In this document: in pieces, positions 24,917-31,888 of the stretch
How positions within the stretch are numbered: position 1 is the first letter of the stretch
Layout: the number at the start of each line of letters is the position of its first letter
NCBI GenBank assembly: GCA_009885945.1
Contig: VFJR01000109.1
Coordinates: 1 to 45,745, forward strand
Source of the DNA: Anaerolineaceae bacterium
GTDB lineage: Bacteria > Chloroflexota > Anaerolineae > Anaerolineales > Villigracilaceae
Reading direction: 5' to 3'
DNA length: 45,745 nucleotides
Made by a program: the position numbers and the translations under genes
The notes under the pieces: model-generated
Seen by the model: the letters and a program-made list of their open reading frames with translations, nothing else
What the model was told of the DNA's origin: nothing
Databases searched by the model: none

Positions 24917-26860
24917 TTATTCTAGTCTCTTCAGTGTTATTTTTCTACCCGCCTTATCAAGATCGTGCAATAAACGCGCGTGCTGCATAACCATCTCTTG
25001 TACTGAAGCCGCGCGCAAATCACCCAATTCGCGCGCTTCTTCCTGCATATATTTCAATTGATTCAAATTCTCGTTGGTGGTACCGCGCCGCAACTTAATG
25101 ATGCCGCGCAATAACTCTTCCAATAATTTATCGTCTGTCGAATCAAGCAAATCATTTTTTTGCATCAATTCCTGTGAAAGCGCCTGCAACGTTTCGGGCA
25201 CTGCCTCGAGCAGGAATTGACGATGTTCACTTTTATCCTGCTCTACCGACTGACGCACGATCTCAAACAAAAATTGATGATCTGTATAATCAAAGTCCTG
25301 CGCGGCAAGCGGCGTTAAGCCATGTTCCTGCAGTGAACGATCCAGCCGATATAACAACTCTGGTTTGCGCAATAACATTGCTAATGTATGCTCTTCCACT
25401 TTTTGACCAGACGAAACAGAAAGCGCCATCGAAACAGATTCACGCCTGATCGTACCTTGACTCGCGGAACGCGGGCGCTTCACCTTCGCAACTTGAGGCT
25501 GATTACTGACCAAAGCGCTTTCGTTTACCTTTAGCATTCTCGCCAGCGCCTGACGGTATGTCTCACGCTCCATAGCGGTGGGCAGGTCTTCTATTAAAGG
25601 TAATATTTGCGCGGCAATTTCATTTTTGATCTTGGGGTTATTAATATCCTTGCCAACTACCAGCGCGTCCATCACATGTGTGACGATCGGTTTGGCATTT
25701 TCAATTAAACGCTTCCATTCATCTTTGTCACGCGCCACGATCTCATCTGGATCCATATCATCGGGCATAGATGCCACGCGCAAATCGGCTTGCAAGCGCG
25801 CTTCATTTTTGAGCAAGCCGCGCGCATCAAAGGCTAACTCACCTTCACGATCCATAGCAGAGCGCGCGGCATCTAAACCGCGTAAGACAGCGCGTTGACC
25901 GGCTGTATCAGGATCGAGCGCGAGCACGATTCGGCGCGATGATTTCTTTAATAAACGCAGTTGATCTTCCGTAATTGCAGTACCCATTGGCGAGACAACA
26001 TTTTCATATCCAGCTTGATGCAATGCAATCACATCCAAATAACCTTCAACGATGACAGCCTGGTCTGCCATGCGAATGGGTTTGCGGGCGCGGTCTAAGC
26101 CATAGAGGATATGCCCCTTGGTAAAGATGGGCGTTTCTGGTGAATTAAGGAATTTGGGAATATCGTTTGGGTCTACAATACGCGCGCCAAAGCCCGCCAT
26201 CTTTCCATTTTCATCGCGGATGGGAATCATAATGCGATTGCGAAAGCGGTCAAAAGTGCGCGAGGCGGGAGTTGGCTGTTGGGAATCATGATTCGGGTCT
26301 GGGTCTTTGACCGATAACATACCTGAATCAATTAAGTCTTTTACAGTGTAACCTTTGGCAGTAAAGTGTTTGAGAGCGTTATCGTATCCTTGCGGCGCAT
26401 ATCCTAAACCAAATGTTTCTATGGTGCTGTCTGTCAGCCCTCTTTTTTCATGCAAATAATTTAATATTTCTTTATTGTTGAATAAATGACTGCGATAATA
26501 AACAACAGCTTCTTCCAAGAGTTCGCGCAGATGGTCGTTGATTTCTTTAATTTCAGGGTTTTGCGGTTGATAGGTTTCCAGTTCCACGCCGGCGCGTAAT
26601 GCCAGTTTTTGAAGCGCTTCTTTAAAGTCTAAGCCTTCGCGCTTCATGGTGAATTTGAAGATGTCCCCGCCTTCATTACACGCGCCAAAACAACGCCACG
26701 TGCCCGTCTCGGGCCAGACGACGAATGCAGGTGAATGTTTATTCTCGTGGAACGGGCAAAAGCCGGTGTGATTCCGTCCTGTCTTGCGAAGCTTTACCCC
26801 GGCTTCACTGACAAGGTCGAGAATATCTATTTTGGATTTGATCAGGTCTAGGTTGGACAT
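24917..26860 (-). CDS. dnaG: DNA primase
   Basis: Synthesises RNA primers for replication. Visible: N-terminal CHC2 zinc domain with C35, H38, C57 and C61; catalytic TOPRIM core with [27 protein letters not shown] and the acidic LALDPDTAG motif; then a helical C-terminal region that should bind the replicative helicase. The last two zinc ligands are spaced CFGAC (x3) rather than the usual CFGC (x2). Length 647 is normal. A TTGCAA-17-TATAAT promoter lies about 50 bases upstream; no strong ribosome-binding site is present. Translation probably continues into rpoD on one mRNA. Confidence 0.96.
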   Translation of the reverse strand: MSNLDLIKSKIDILDLVSEAGVKLRKTGRNHTGFCPFHENKHSPAFVVWPETGTWRCFGACNEGGDIFKFTMKREGLDFKEALQKLALRAGVELETYQPQNPEIKEINDHLRELLEEAVVYYRSHLFNNKEILNYLHEKRGLTDSTIETFGLGYAPQGYDNALKHFTAKGYTVKDLIDSGMLSVKDPDPNHDSQQPTPASRTFDRFRNRIMIPIRDENGKMAGFGARIVDPNDIPKFLNSPETPIFTKGHILYGLDRARKPIRMADQAVIVEGYLDVIALHQAGYENVVSPMGTAITEDQLRLLKKSSRRIVLALDPDTAGQRAVLRGLDAARSAMDREGELAFDARGLLKNEARLQADLRVASMPDDMDPDEIVARDKDEWKRLIENAKPIVTHVMDALVVGKDINNPKIKNEIAAQILPLIEDLPTAMERETYRQALARMLKVNESALVSNQPQVAKVKRPRSASQGTIRRESVSMALSVSSGQKVEEHTLAMLLRKPELLYRLDRSLQEHGLTPLAAQDFDYTDHQFLFEIVRQSVEQDKSEHRQFLLEAVPETLQALSQELMQKNDLLDSTDDKLLEELLRGIIKLRRGTTNENLNQLKYMQEEARELGDLRAASVQEMVMQHARLLHDLDKAGRKITLKRLE

Positions 26861-26910
26861 TTTAGTTTTTAGCGAATTAGCGTTTGGCGATTAGCAATTG
26901 CGCTGGGGAT

Positions 26911-26939
26911 ATTATAGGCTTGGTTTGGGGATGTTGCAA
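26911..26939 (-). promoter_or_regulatory. Promoter of dnaG-rpoD
   Basis: Minus strand: TTGCAA (26939-26934), a 17-base spacer, then a perfect TATAAT (26916-26911). A start about 44 bases before the dnaG ATG is expected. The leader contains a low-complexity GCTAAT/CGCTAA stretch. Confidence 0.65.
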
Positions 26940-26948
26940 ATGTTAAAG

Positions 26949-27049
26949 TAACTCACCTTACGCAGAACGTCCCGCAGGTTTCCTTGAAACACCTTGTTGA
27001 ACCGCTCAAACCTGCGGGACGGTATTTTTAGATTGCGTAATGTGAGTTA
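26949..27049. repeat. Candidate miniature inverted-repeat element
   Basis: Terminal arms of 16 bases, TAACTCACCTTACGCA (26949-26964) and its complement at 27034-27049, match at 15 positions. Inside, GTCCCGCAGGTTT (26969-26981) and AAACCTGCGGGAC (27008-27020) form a perfect 13-bp stem. AAG borders both ends and could be a three-base target duplication. A related end, TAACTGACCTTACGCA, occurs at 29097. Confidence 0.6.
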
Positions 27050-27060
27050 AAGTAATTATG

Positions 27061-27095
27061 AAAACCTCCGAGTTCTTGAAGAACTCGGAGGTTTT
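27061..27095. terminator. Terminator downstream of miaB
   Basis: AAAACCTCCGAGTTC and GAACTCGGAGGTTTT make a perfect 15-bp stem around a five-base centre, with a long T run on the plus strand and four T on the minus strand. It lies six bases after the miaB stop codon on the minus strand. Confidence 0.85.
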
Positions 27096-27100
27096 TTTGA

Positions 27101-28438
27101 TTAGAGCGAAATCAGCGCGGGTTGATGCAGTAGTTGTGCTTGCATTGACCAAGGTCCTGTCCAGGTAATGGTAACGGGCAGGACTTTCCCTTTGAGATCG
27201 TCATTTGATTCAACGAAAACCAGTTTGTTGGTGGGAGTGCGTCCGCGCCAACGATCTTTGACTTTATCTTCAAATAACACTTCAACAATTTCGCCTAAAT
27301 ATTTCTTATTGATCTCTGCCACGATTTGCTCTTGCAGGTCATCGAGCATGTGCAGGCGGCGAAGCTTATCTTCTTCTGGGACGTTATCCTCCATGCGACG
27401 AGTGGCGACGGTACCCTCTCTCAGCGAGTAACGCGCCAAATGGACAACATCCAATTTGAGGTCAGAGAGGACGCGGTGTGTTTCCATGAATTGTTCTTCG
27501 GTTTCGCCGGGAAATCCAACGATGATATCTGTGGCGATGGAGCAATTCGGAATCTGTGCGCGGATTTTTGCAACAAGGTCACGATATTGCTGTTGAGTGT
27601 ATCCGCGCTTCATGTTTAATAAAACTTCATCATCACCGGCTTGAATAGGAAGTTCAATGTGCGGCATGATGCGCGGCAGTTCGGCGATGGCTTGGATGAG
27701 ATCATCATCAAAATAATTGGGATGCGAAGTTAAGAAGCGAACACGCTCAATACCTTCTACTTCATGCAAGACACGCAAGAGCGCGGCAAGATTGGGACCG
27801 TCCGGAATATCTTTGCCATAGCGATCTACAATTTGACCGAGCAATGTAATTTCTTTAACGCCCTGACGTGCAAGCGAACGAACTTCGCTGACAATATCGC
27901 CCACAGGACGCGAACGCTCACCGCCGCGCTTGGAAGGGATGATACAAAACGTGCAGGCATGCGAACAACCATACACAATGGGCACATGCGCGCTGACGAG
28001 TTTGCCCTGCTCTGCAATTGGCAGAATCAGTTCTTCGTCCATCATTAAGAAGCGGCGCGTAGTTTCTGAATCTTCGAGAGACTGCACTTCGCCTTGCGTG
28101 AGATGCGAAATCAATGGACCAGGGTCAGAGGGCGGAGAGAAGACATCCACAAACGGAAGGCGGGCACGCAATTTTTCTGCGCCGCGCACACCGACCATGC
28201 AACCCATGACGTTGATAACAAGATTAGGATTCTTCTTCTTAAGCGGCGCGAGTGACGTAATGCGTCCCATGGCTTTATCTTCTGCTGATTGACGCACGAC
28301 ACAGGTATTTAAAACAATAACATCGGCTTCTTCGATGGTTTCGGTTAGGATATAGCCGAGGTGCTCAAGCGACGAACCGACGCGTTGCGAGTCGGCGACG
28401 TTCATTTGACAGCCTTCGGTCCAGATATGGTATTTCAT
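27101..28438 (-). CDS. miaB: tRNA-2-methylthio-N6-dimethylallyladenosine synthase
   Basis: Radical-SAM methylthiotransferase that converts i6A37 to ms2i6A37 in tRNAs reading UNN codons. The N-terminal domain has the three auxiliary-cluster cysteines C10 (EGCQMN), C46 (LNTCVV) and C80 (MGCMV). The radical-SAM motif is C158-x3-C162-x2-C165 (GCSHACTFCIIP), and the C-terminal TRAM domain starts near residue 375. MiaB fits better than MtaB or RimO because of the GCQMN start and overall length of 445. A TATAAT box lies only ten bases before ATG and no ribosome-binding site is seen, so the mRNA may be nearly leaderless. Confidence 0.93.
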   Translation of the reverse strand: MKYHIWTEGCQMNVADSQRVGSSLEHLGYILTETIEEADVIVLNTCVVRQSAEDKAMGRITSLAPLKKKNPNLVINVMGCMVGVRGAEKLRARLPFVDVFSPPSDPGPLISHLTQGEVQSLEDSETTRRFLMMDEELILPIAEQGKLVSAHVPIVYGCSHACTFCIIPSKRGGERSRPVGDIVSEVRSLARQGVKEITLLGQIVDRYGKDIPDGPNLAALLRVLHEVEGIERVRFLTSHPNYFDDDLIQAIAELPRIMPHIELPIQAGDDEVLLNMKRGYTQQQYRDLVAKIRAQIPNCSIATDIIVGFPGETEEQFMETHRVLSDLKLDVVHLARYSLREGTVATRRMEDNVPEEDKLRRLHMLDDLQEQIVAEINKKYLGEIVEVLFEDKVKDRWRGRTPTNKLVFVESNDDLKGKVLPVTITWTGPWSMQAQLLHQPALISL

Positions 28439-28448
28439 AGTGGGCAGG

Positions 28449-28454
28449 ATTATA
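28449..28454 (-). promoter_or_regulatory. -10 box of miaB with very short leader
   Basis: A perfect TATAAT on the minus strand ends ten bases before the miaB ATG, leaving a leader of only a few bases. No good -35 hexamer accompanies it; the upstream sequence is a low-complexity TAATCCC/CTAATTCC stretch. Confidence 0.5.
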
Positions 28455-28494
28455 CCAAGTGATGTTGGGGAATTAGGGGATTAGGGATTAGGAA

Positions 28495-28520
28495 AAACGA
28501 AAACCGCCAAGAGTGGCGGC
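28495..28520 (-). terminator. Terminator of the first pilin-like gene
   Basis: On the minus strand, CCGCCA and TGGCGG close a four-base loop and are followed by TTTTCGTTTTT. The plus-strand flank GGCGGCTTGAAA is identical to that of the terminator of the second pilin gene, at 29231-29239. Confidence 0.75.
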
Positions 28521-28551
28521 TTGAAAAGTAAAATATGATTTGATTTATAAA

Positions 28552-28926
28552 CTATGGTGGATAAGCATCATCCAACTGACTGCAACTTGCATTTTCTATC
28601 TTTCCATAACCAGCAGCTATTGCCTCAGGATTAGCGTATGCATCAAGGGGGTCAAGAACGACCACCCATGAACCTTCTAAATTTTGATATTGACTAATTC
28701 CTCCACCACCTGCACGACTAGTGCCGCAATATGCTGCAAGAGCCTGCCTCATGGTAGCTTGACCAACGATGCCCCCGCCAAGTGAAGCAGCAACACTGCT
28801 CATTTTTTCACTTGCGTTCGTACCAACGACGGAAACAGCAACAATTACAACAATAGCGATTAAAGCAAGAATTAACGCGTATTCCACCATGCCCTGACCC
28901 TCCTGTTTCTTTCTGTGTAAATTCAA
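28552..28926 (-). CDS. Flp-type pilin-like protein with extended C-terminal domain (copy 1)
   Basis: Probable type IVb (Flp/Tad) prepilin. A short basic leader (MNLHRKKQEG) is followed by the prepilin-peptidase motif and helix QGMVEYALILALIAIVVIV, with Glu at +5 and Tyr at +6 after cleavage behind the Gly. Normal Flp pilins stop soon after the helix; this protein (124 residues) continues for about 85 residues, with a Cys in AAYCG and another in NASCSQL that could form a disulfide. I start at TTG 28926: it aligns with the ATG of copy 2 and has GGGAG eight bases upstream, while the ATG at 28941 has no ribosome-binding site. The unit has its own promoter and terminator. No tad assembly genes are in the window. 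Confidence 0.8.
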   Translation of the reverse strand: MNLHRKKQEGQGMVEYALILALIAIVVIVAVSVVGTNASEKMSSVAASLGGGIVGQATMRQALAAYCGTSRAGGGGISQYQNLEGSWVVVLDPLDAYANPEAIAAGYGKIENASCSQLDDAYPP

Positions 28927-28972
28927 TATGAAAGCTCCCATTAATGTTTTTTGAAATTATTTTGAATAAGTA

Positions 28973-29001
28973 TGTATATACCCCTCATATCTAATTGTCA
29001 A
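28973..29001 (-). promoter_or_regulatory. Promoter of the first pilin-like gene
   Basis: Minus strand: TTGACA (29001-28996), a 17-base spacer and TATACA (28978-28973). The spacer ATTAGATATGAGGGGTA closely resembles that of the copy 2 promoter. Confidence 0.8.
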
Positions 29002-29096
29002 TCAAATAACCCTTTAAAGTAGAAAACTGTACAGAGTTGTATGGTATGCATCCATCAACGGCTTTGTTTATCATTTTTTTCGATATTGCCAATTAC

Positions 29097-29185
29097 TAAC
29101 TGACCTTACGCAAAAAATCATCTTTTCACTGCTGATGCGCTCTTACGCCATCTCAGCCCTGACGTAAACGTCAGGGCTGAGATGG
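29097..29185. repeat. Palindromic element between the pilin-like genes
   Basis: Begins with TAACTGACCTTACGCA (from 29097), nearly the same as the left end of the 26949-27049 element. It contains a perfect 18-base inverted repeat, CCATCTCAGCCCTGACGT and its complement (29148-29185), around AA. No second terminal arm is found nearby, so it may be a one-ended or decayed copy. Together with the flanking promoter and terminator this accounts for the 28942-29297 gap. Confidence 0.55.
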
Positions 29186-29210
29186 GATTTGAGATTCTGG
29201 GTTTGGGTAT

Positions 29211-29236
29211 AAAAAAGCCGCCGGGGACGGCGGCTT
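29211..29236 (-). terminator. Terminator of the second pilin-like gene
   Basis: On the minus strand AAGCCGCC and GGCGGCTT close a six-base loop and are followed by T6. It lies about 60 bases after the stop codon of the gene at 29298-29639. Confidence 0.85.
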
Positions 29237-29297
29237 GAAACCTATAAATTATGATGGACAAAACTATAAAATGGTTCAGGATATATGTAGGGAAACG

Positions 29298-29639
29298 CTA
29301 ACGGCAATCCGTATTGGACACATTATAACCTGCGGCTATGAGATCAGATCTTGGCTCTCCATTAACCCTAAAAGCAACTATATATCCGTCGGAGCCAGAA
29401 TATAGGTCTATATTTTGGTCAACGCCCGGGTTAGCTGCACAAAATGCATCACGAGCCTCACCCATCGTTGGATAACTGACTGGACTGCCGCTAAGCGAAG
29501 CGGCGACACTGCTCATTTTTTCACTTGCGTTCTGCCCTACAACCGAAACTGCCACAATCACCACCACAGCAATCAGCGCTAGAATCAACGCGTACTCCAC
29601 CATGCCCTGACCTGATTGCTTATTTTTCTCTATATTCAT
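29298..29639 (-). CDS. Flp-type pilin-like protein with extended C-terminal domain (copy 2)
   Basis: Paralogue of the adjacent copy 1. Leader MNIEKNKQSG is followed by QGMVEYALILALIAVVVIVA, with Glu and Tyr at +5 and +6 after the predicted cleavage. The helix and the following NASEKMSSVAASL are nearly identical to copy 1. The C-terminal part differs but keeps anchors: a Thr-Met before the first Cys (AFCA versus AYCG) and IAAGY before the second Cys. AGGAGC lies seven bases upstream of ATG. At 113 residues it exceeds a usual Flp pilin. It probably belongs to a Tad-like fibre or a pseudopilin set; assembly genes are elsewhere. Confidence 0.8.
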   Translation of the reverse strand: MNIEKNKQSGQGMVEYALILALIAVVVIVAVSVVGQNASEKMSSVAASLSGSPVSYPTMGEARDAFCAANPGVDQNIDLYSGSDGYIVAFRVNGEPRSDLIAAGYNVSNTDCR

Positions 29640-29679
29640 AGCAAAAGCTCCTATTAATATTTTTATAAAATTTTAAACG

Positions 29680-29708
29680 CTTATACATCCCCTATATTTT
29701 ATTGTCAA
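29680..29708 (-). promoter_or_regulatory. Promoter of the second pilin-like gene
   Basis: Minus strand: TTGACA (29708-29703), a 17-base spacer ATAAAATATAGGGGATG, then TATAAG (29685-29680). The spacer shares the ATAT-AGGGG pattern with copy 1, showing that the promoter was duplicated with the gene. Confidence 0.8.
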
Positions 29709-29814
29709 TTCAATAGGTTTACAAAAAAGAAGGTTTTGCAAAATTGTATAGTGTAAGTAGGTCAACATCATTAGTTTTTTGTATTCGTTTGCAGTCTCTT
29801 TCACAAAAATTAAC

Positions 29815-29864
29815 AAACAAGAAGCAGGTACACAATGATTCACCTGTGTACCTGCTTCTTGTTT
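29815..29864 (-). terminator. Terminator of the polysaccharide operon
   Basis: Twenty-base perfect arms (starting AAACAAGAAGCAGGTACACA on the plus strand) flank a ten-base loop. On the minus strand the stem ends in CTTCTTGTTT and is followed by GTTAATTTTTG. It lies 29 bases after the stop codon of the last operon gene. Confidence 0.75.
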
Positions 29865-29892
29865 ACCTTCTTACCTATTTACTTGCTCTATC

Positions 29893-30903
29893 CTACCCCT
29901 CCAACTTGCCCTCTTTAAACAACTCCTCAAACGGAGCCACAAACTTCTTGATTCCTTCCATATCCAGCCATTCTGTATTGTTATCGCTGGAATAACGAAA
30001 GCCATCTGGTAATGTCTTGCCCTTATCCTTCCATGAGTAACCAAACCAAGTTGCCTCGGCGGGCTGAACTACGAACATAGTTTCAAGCTCAATCGTATTG
30101 CGCGCTTCATCTTCCGAGATCATCAACTCATGTAGTTTTTCACCGGGACGAATGCCAATAACGTTAATTTGCGCTTCGGGGGCAATTGCCTTGGCAAGGT
30201 CAATCACTTTTGTGCTGGGAATCTTCGGCACAAATACTTCGCCGCCTTCCATCTGTTCAATACAGTTGATCACGAATCTCACGCCTTGATCCAGCGACAG
30301 CCAAAAGCGCGTCATTCTATCGTCGGTGATGGTGATCTTGCCGCTTGAACGTTGCTTTAAGAAGAGAGGCACCACCGAACCGCGTGAGCCAACTACGTTT
30401 CCATAACGAACGCACGAATAGCGAGTAGATGTTCCAGCGGCGTAGGCGTTGCTTTGAATGGTCAACTTCTCGGCGGCAAGTTTCGTCGCGCCATAAAGAT
30501 TCGCAGGACTAACTGCTTTATCGGTACTGACGGTTAATACTTTTTTCACGCCCGCATCCAGCGCCGCCTCCACCACATTGCCAGTGCCGTTGATGTTGGT
30601 CTTGATCGCTTCCATCGGGTTATATTCACAGGCAGGCACTTGCTTCAACGCGGCGGCATGTACCACAATATCCACACCATGCATGGCGCGCACCAAACGC
30701 TCGCGGTCACGCACATCGCCAATAAAATAACGCAAGCGCGGATCGTTATATCCGCCCACTTGCATTTCATGCTGTTTCAACTCATCACGGCTAAAAATGA
30801 TGATCTTCTTTGGTTGTTTTTCTTCCAGCAAGATTTTTGTAAATTTCTTACCAAAAGAACCTGTGCCGCCTGTTATTAGTACAACTTGATTTTTCCAGTC
30901 CAT
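29893..30903 (-). CDS. UDP-N-acetylglucosamine 4,6-dehydratase (PseB-like)
   Basis: Extended short-chain dehydrogenase acting on UDP-GlcNAc to give a 4-keto-6-deoxy sugar, an entry step to pseudaminic acid or related amino sugars. Visible: NAD-binding GGTGSFGKKF (residues 12-21), FSRDELKQHEM, the HAAALKQVP loop, and the active-site stretch STDKAVSPANLYGATKLAAEK, all close to the PseB/FlaA1 cytosolic type. Length 336 is normal; there are no membrane helices, unlike CapD/WbpM. GGAG lies seven bases before ATG. It is the last gene of the operon. Partner aminotransferase genes are absent here, so the final sugar is unknown. Confidence 0.85.
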   Translation of the reverse strand: MDWKNQVVLITGGTGSFGKKFTKILLEEKQPKKIIIFSRDELKQHEMQVGGYNDPRLRYFIGDVRDRERLVRAMHGVDIVVHAAALKQVPACEYNPMEAIKTNINGTGNVVEAALDAGVKKVLTVSTDKAVSPANLYGATKLAAEKLTIQSNAYAAGTSTRYSCVRYGNVVGSRGSVVPLFLKQRSSGKITITDDRMTRFWLSLDQGVRFVINCIEQMEGGEVFVPKIPSTKVIDLAKAIAPEAQINVIGIRPGEKLHELMISEDEARNTIELETMFVVQPAEATWFGYSWKDKGKTLPDGFRYSSDNNTEWLDMEGIKKFVAPFEELFKEGKLEG

Positions 30904-30910
30904 AGGATCT

Positions 30911-30977
30911 CCGATATTTGATAATTCGATATTCGGAATTCGGCACCTACAATCAAGTATCGAATAACGAATATCGT
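30911..30977. repeat. ATTCGA-type inverted repeat in the polysaccharide operon
   Basis: The left part CGATATTTGATAATTCGATA and the right part read on the opposite strand (CGATATTCGTTATTCGATAC) match at most positions with one gap. It fills the 82-base gap between the methyltransferase and dehydratase genes and carries the same motif as the two nuo-operon elements. Confidence 0.6.
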
Positions 30978-30985
30978 TCTTGTTT

Positions 30986-31810
30986 TTATTTCCTAATCAC
31001 AATCAACGGATACTGCCCATTCTCGCCAAAGAAGCGCGGAAAGGTTTCTTCCATCCAAAAGACAAAACGCAAATACGCTTTGCCGCCCAATTGCGGGCGC
31101 ACAAACCAACGCATAAAGCGCGGACTTAAACTACGCCAGGGGTAAATCTCTAACTTAATCACATTTTTCAATTCACTCTTCAACCAACGCGGCGTCATCT
31201 TTTCAACGAAGGTGCCAGCCTCATCATTTTCCGCTGACCAATTTTTCTTTTTCTTGGCAGAACGTCCCGTCAATGCGCGCGCAATGCCAATAAAAGGTTC
31301 CGCTATTTTCATTAACAGTGGATTATGCCAGCCATTGATGATCGCACCAGACCGATTCGACTTCATTGTACGAGTTAATTCCATATACGCGCGTTTGTGT
31401 TCACTCAATGGCAAATGATGAATCGTATGCATAGAGACAACGCCGTCAAAAGAATCAGACTTGAAGGGTAAGTTAGCAATATCCGCAACCACAAACAGCC
31501 CTTTATCACCAAGCCGTGTACGCGCCTCTTTCAGCGCCGTGATAGAAATATCCAAACACAGACGATATTTATATCCCTCCGAATAAGTTAAATACTCGGG
31601 CCATTGCACGGGACCAGAACCTGCATCCAGCAAAATATCACCAGCGGGCGCAAGATATTTCTTCACGCGCATATGACATTTATGTACATACTCACGTGAA
31701 ACTGGGCGCAGATCTTCATAACGCGCGTTCTGATACAGCCCATCTCCAATTTGCGACCAGCCGATCTGATCATAAAATTCACGAACTTGTTGTTTTGTAT
31801 TTTCTGCCAT
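30986..31810 (-). CDS. SAM-dependent methyltransferase
   Basis: Class I methyltransferase of 274 residues. The SAM-binding site is visible as ILLDAGSGPVQW (motif I, about 60-71), followed by CLDISITAL (acidic end of strand 2), VVADIANLPFKSDSFDGVVSMHTIHHL (motifs II-III), typical of the Methyltransf_11 group. The C-terminal 100 residues are basic and aromatic-rich. Its place in a polysaccharide operon suggests it methylates a sugar or a lipid-linked glycan, perhaps capping the chain; this is inference. TGGAAT stands upstream of ATG. Confidence 0.8.
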   Translation of the reverse strand: MAENTKQQVREFYDQIGWSQIGDGLYQNARYEDLRPVSREYVHKCHMRVKKYLAPAGDILLDAGSGPVQWPEYLTYSEGYKYRLCLDISITALKEARTRLGDKGLFVVADIANLPFKSDSFDGVVSMHTIHHLPLSEHKRAYMELTRTMKSNRSGAIINGWHNPLLMKIAEPFIGIARALTGRSAKKKKNWSAENDEAGTFVEKMTPRWLKSELKNVIKLEIYPWRSLSPRFMRWFVRPQLGGKAYLRFVFWMEETFPRFFGENGQYPLIVIRK

Positions 31811-31832
31811 ATTTATTCCATCAATTAAATTT

Positions 31833-31884
31833 CTTTCATCTTTCTTCTTTTGTCTATCAAATTAAGAAAGATGAAAGAAGAAAG
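31833..31884. repeat. Pyrimidine/purine inverted repeat between transferase genes
   Basis: Arms CTTTCATCTTTCTTCTTT (31833-31850) and AAAGATGAAAGAAGAAAG (31867-31884) are reverse complements at 16 of 18 positions, around a 16-base centre. It occupies most of the gap between the capsule-type gene and the methyltransferase gene. Confidence 0.6.
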
Positions 31885-31888
31885 GTGT

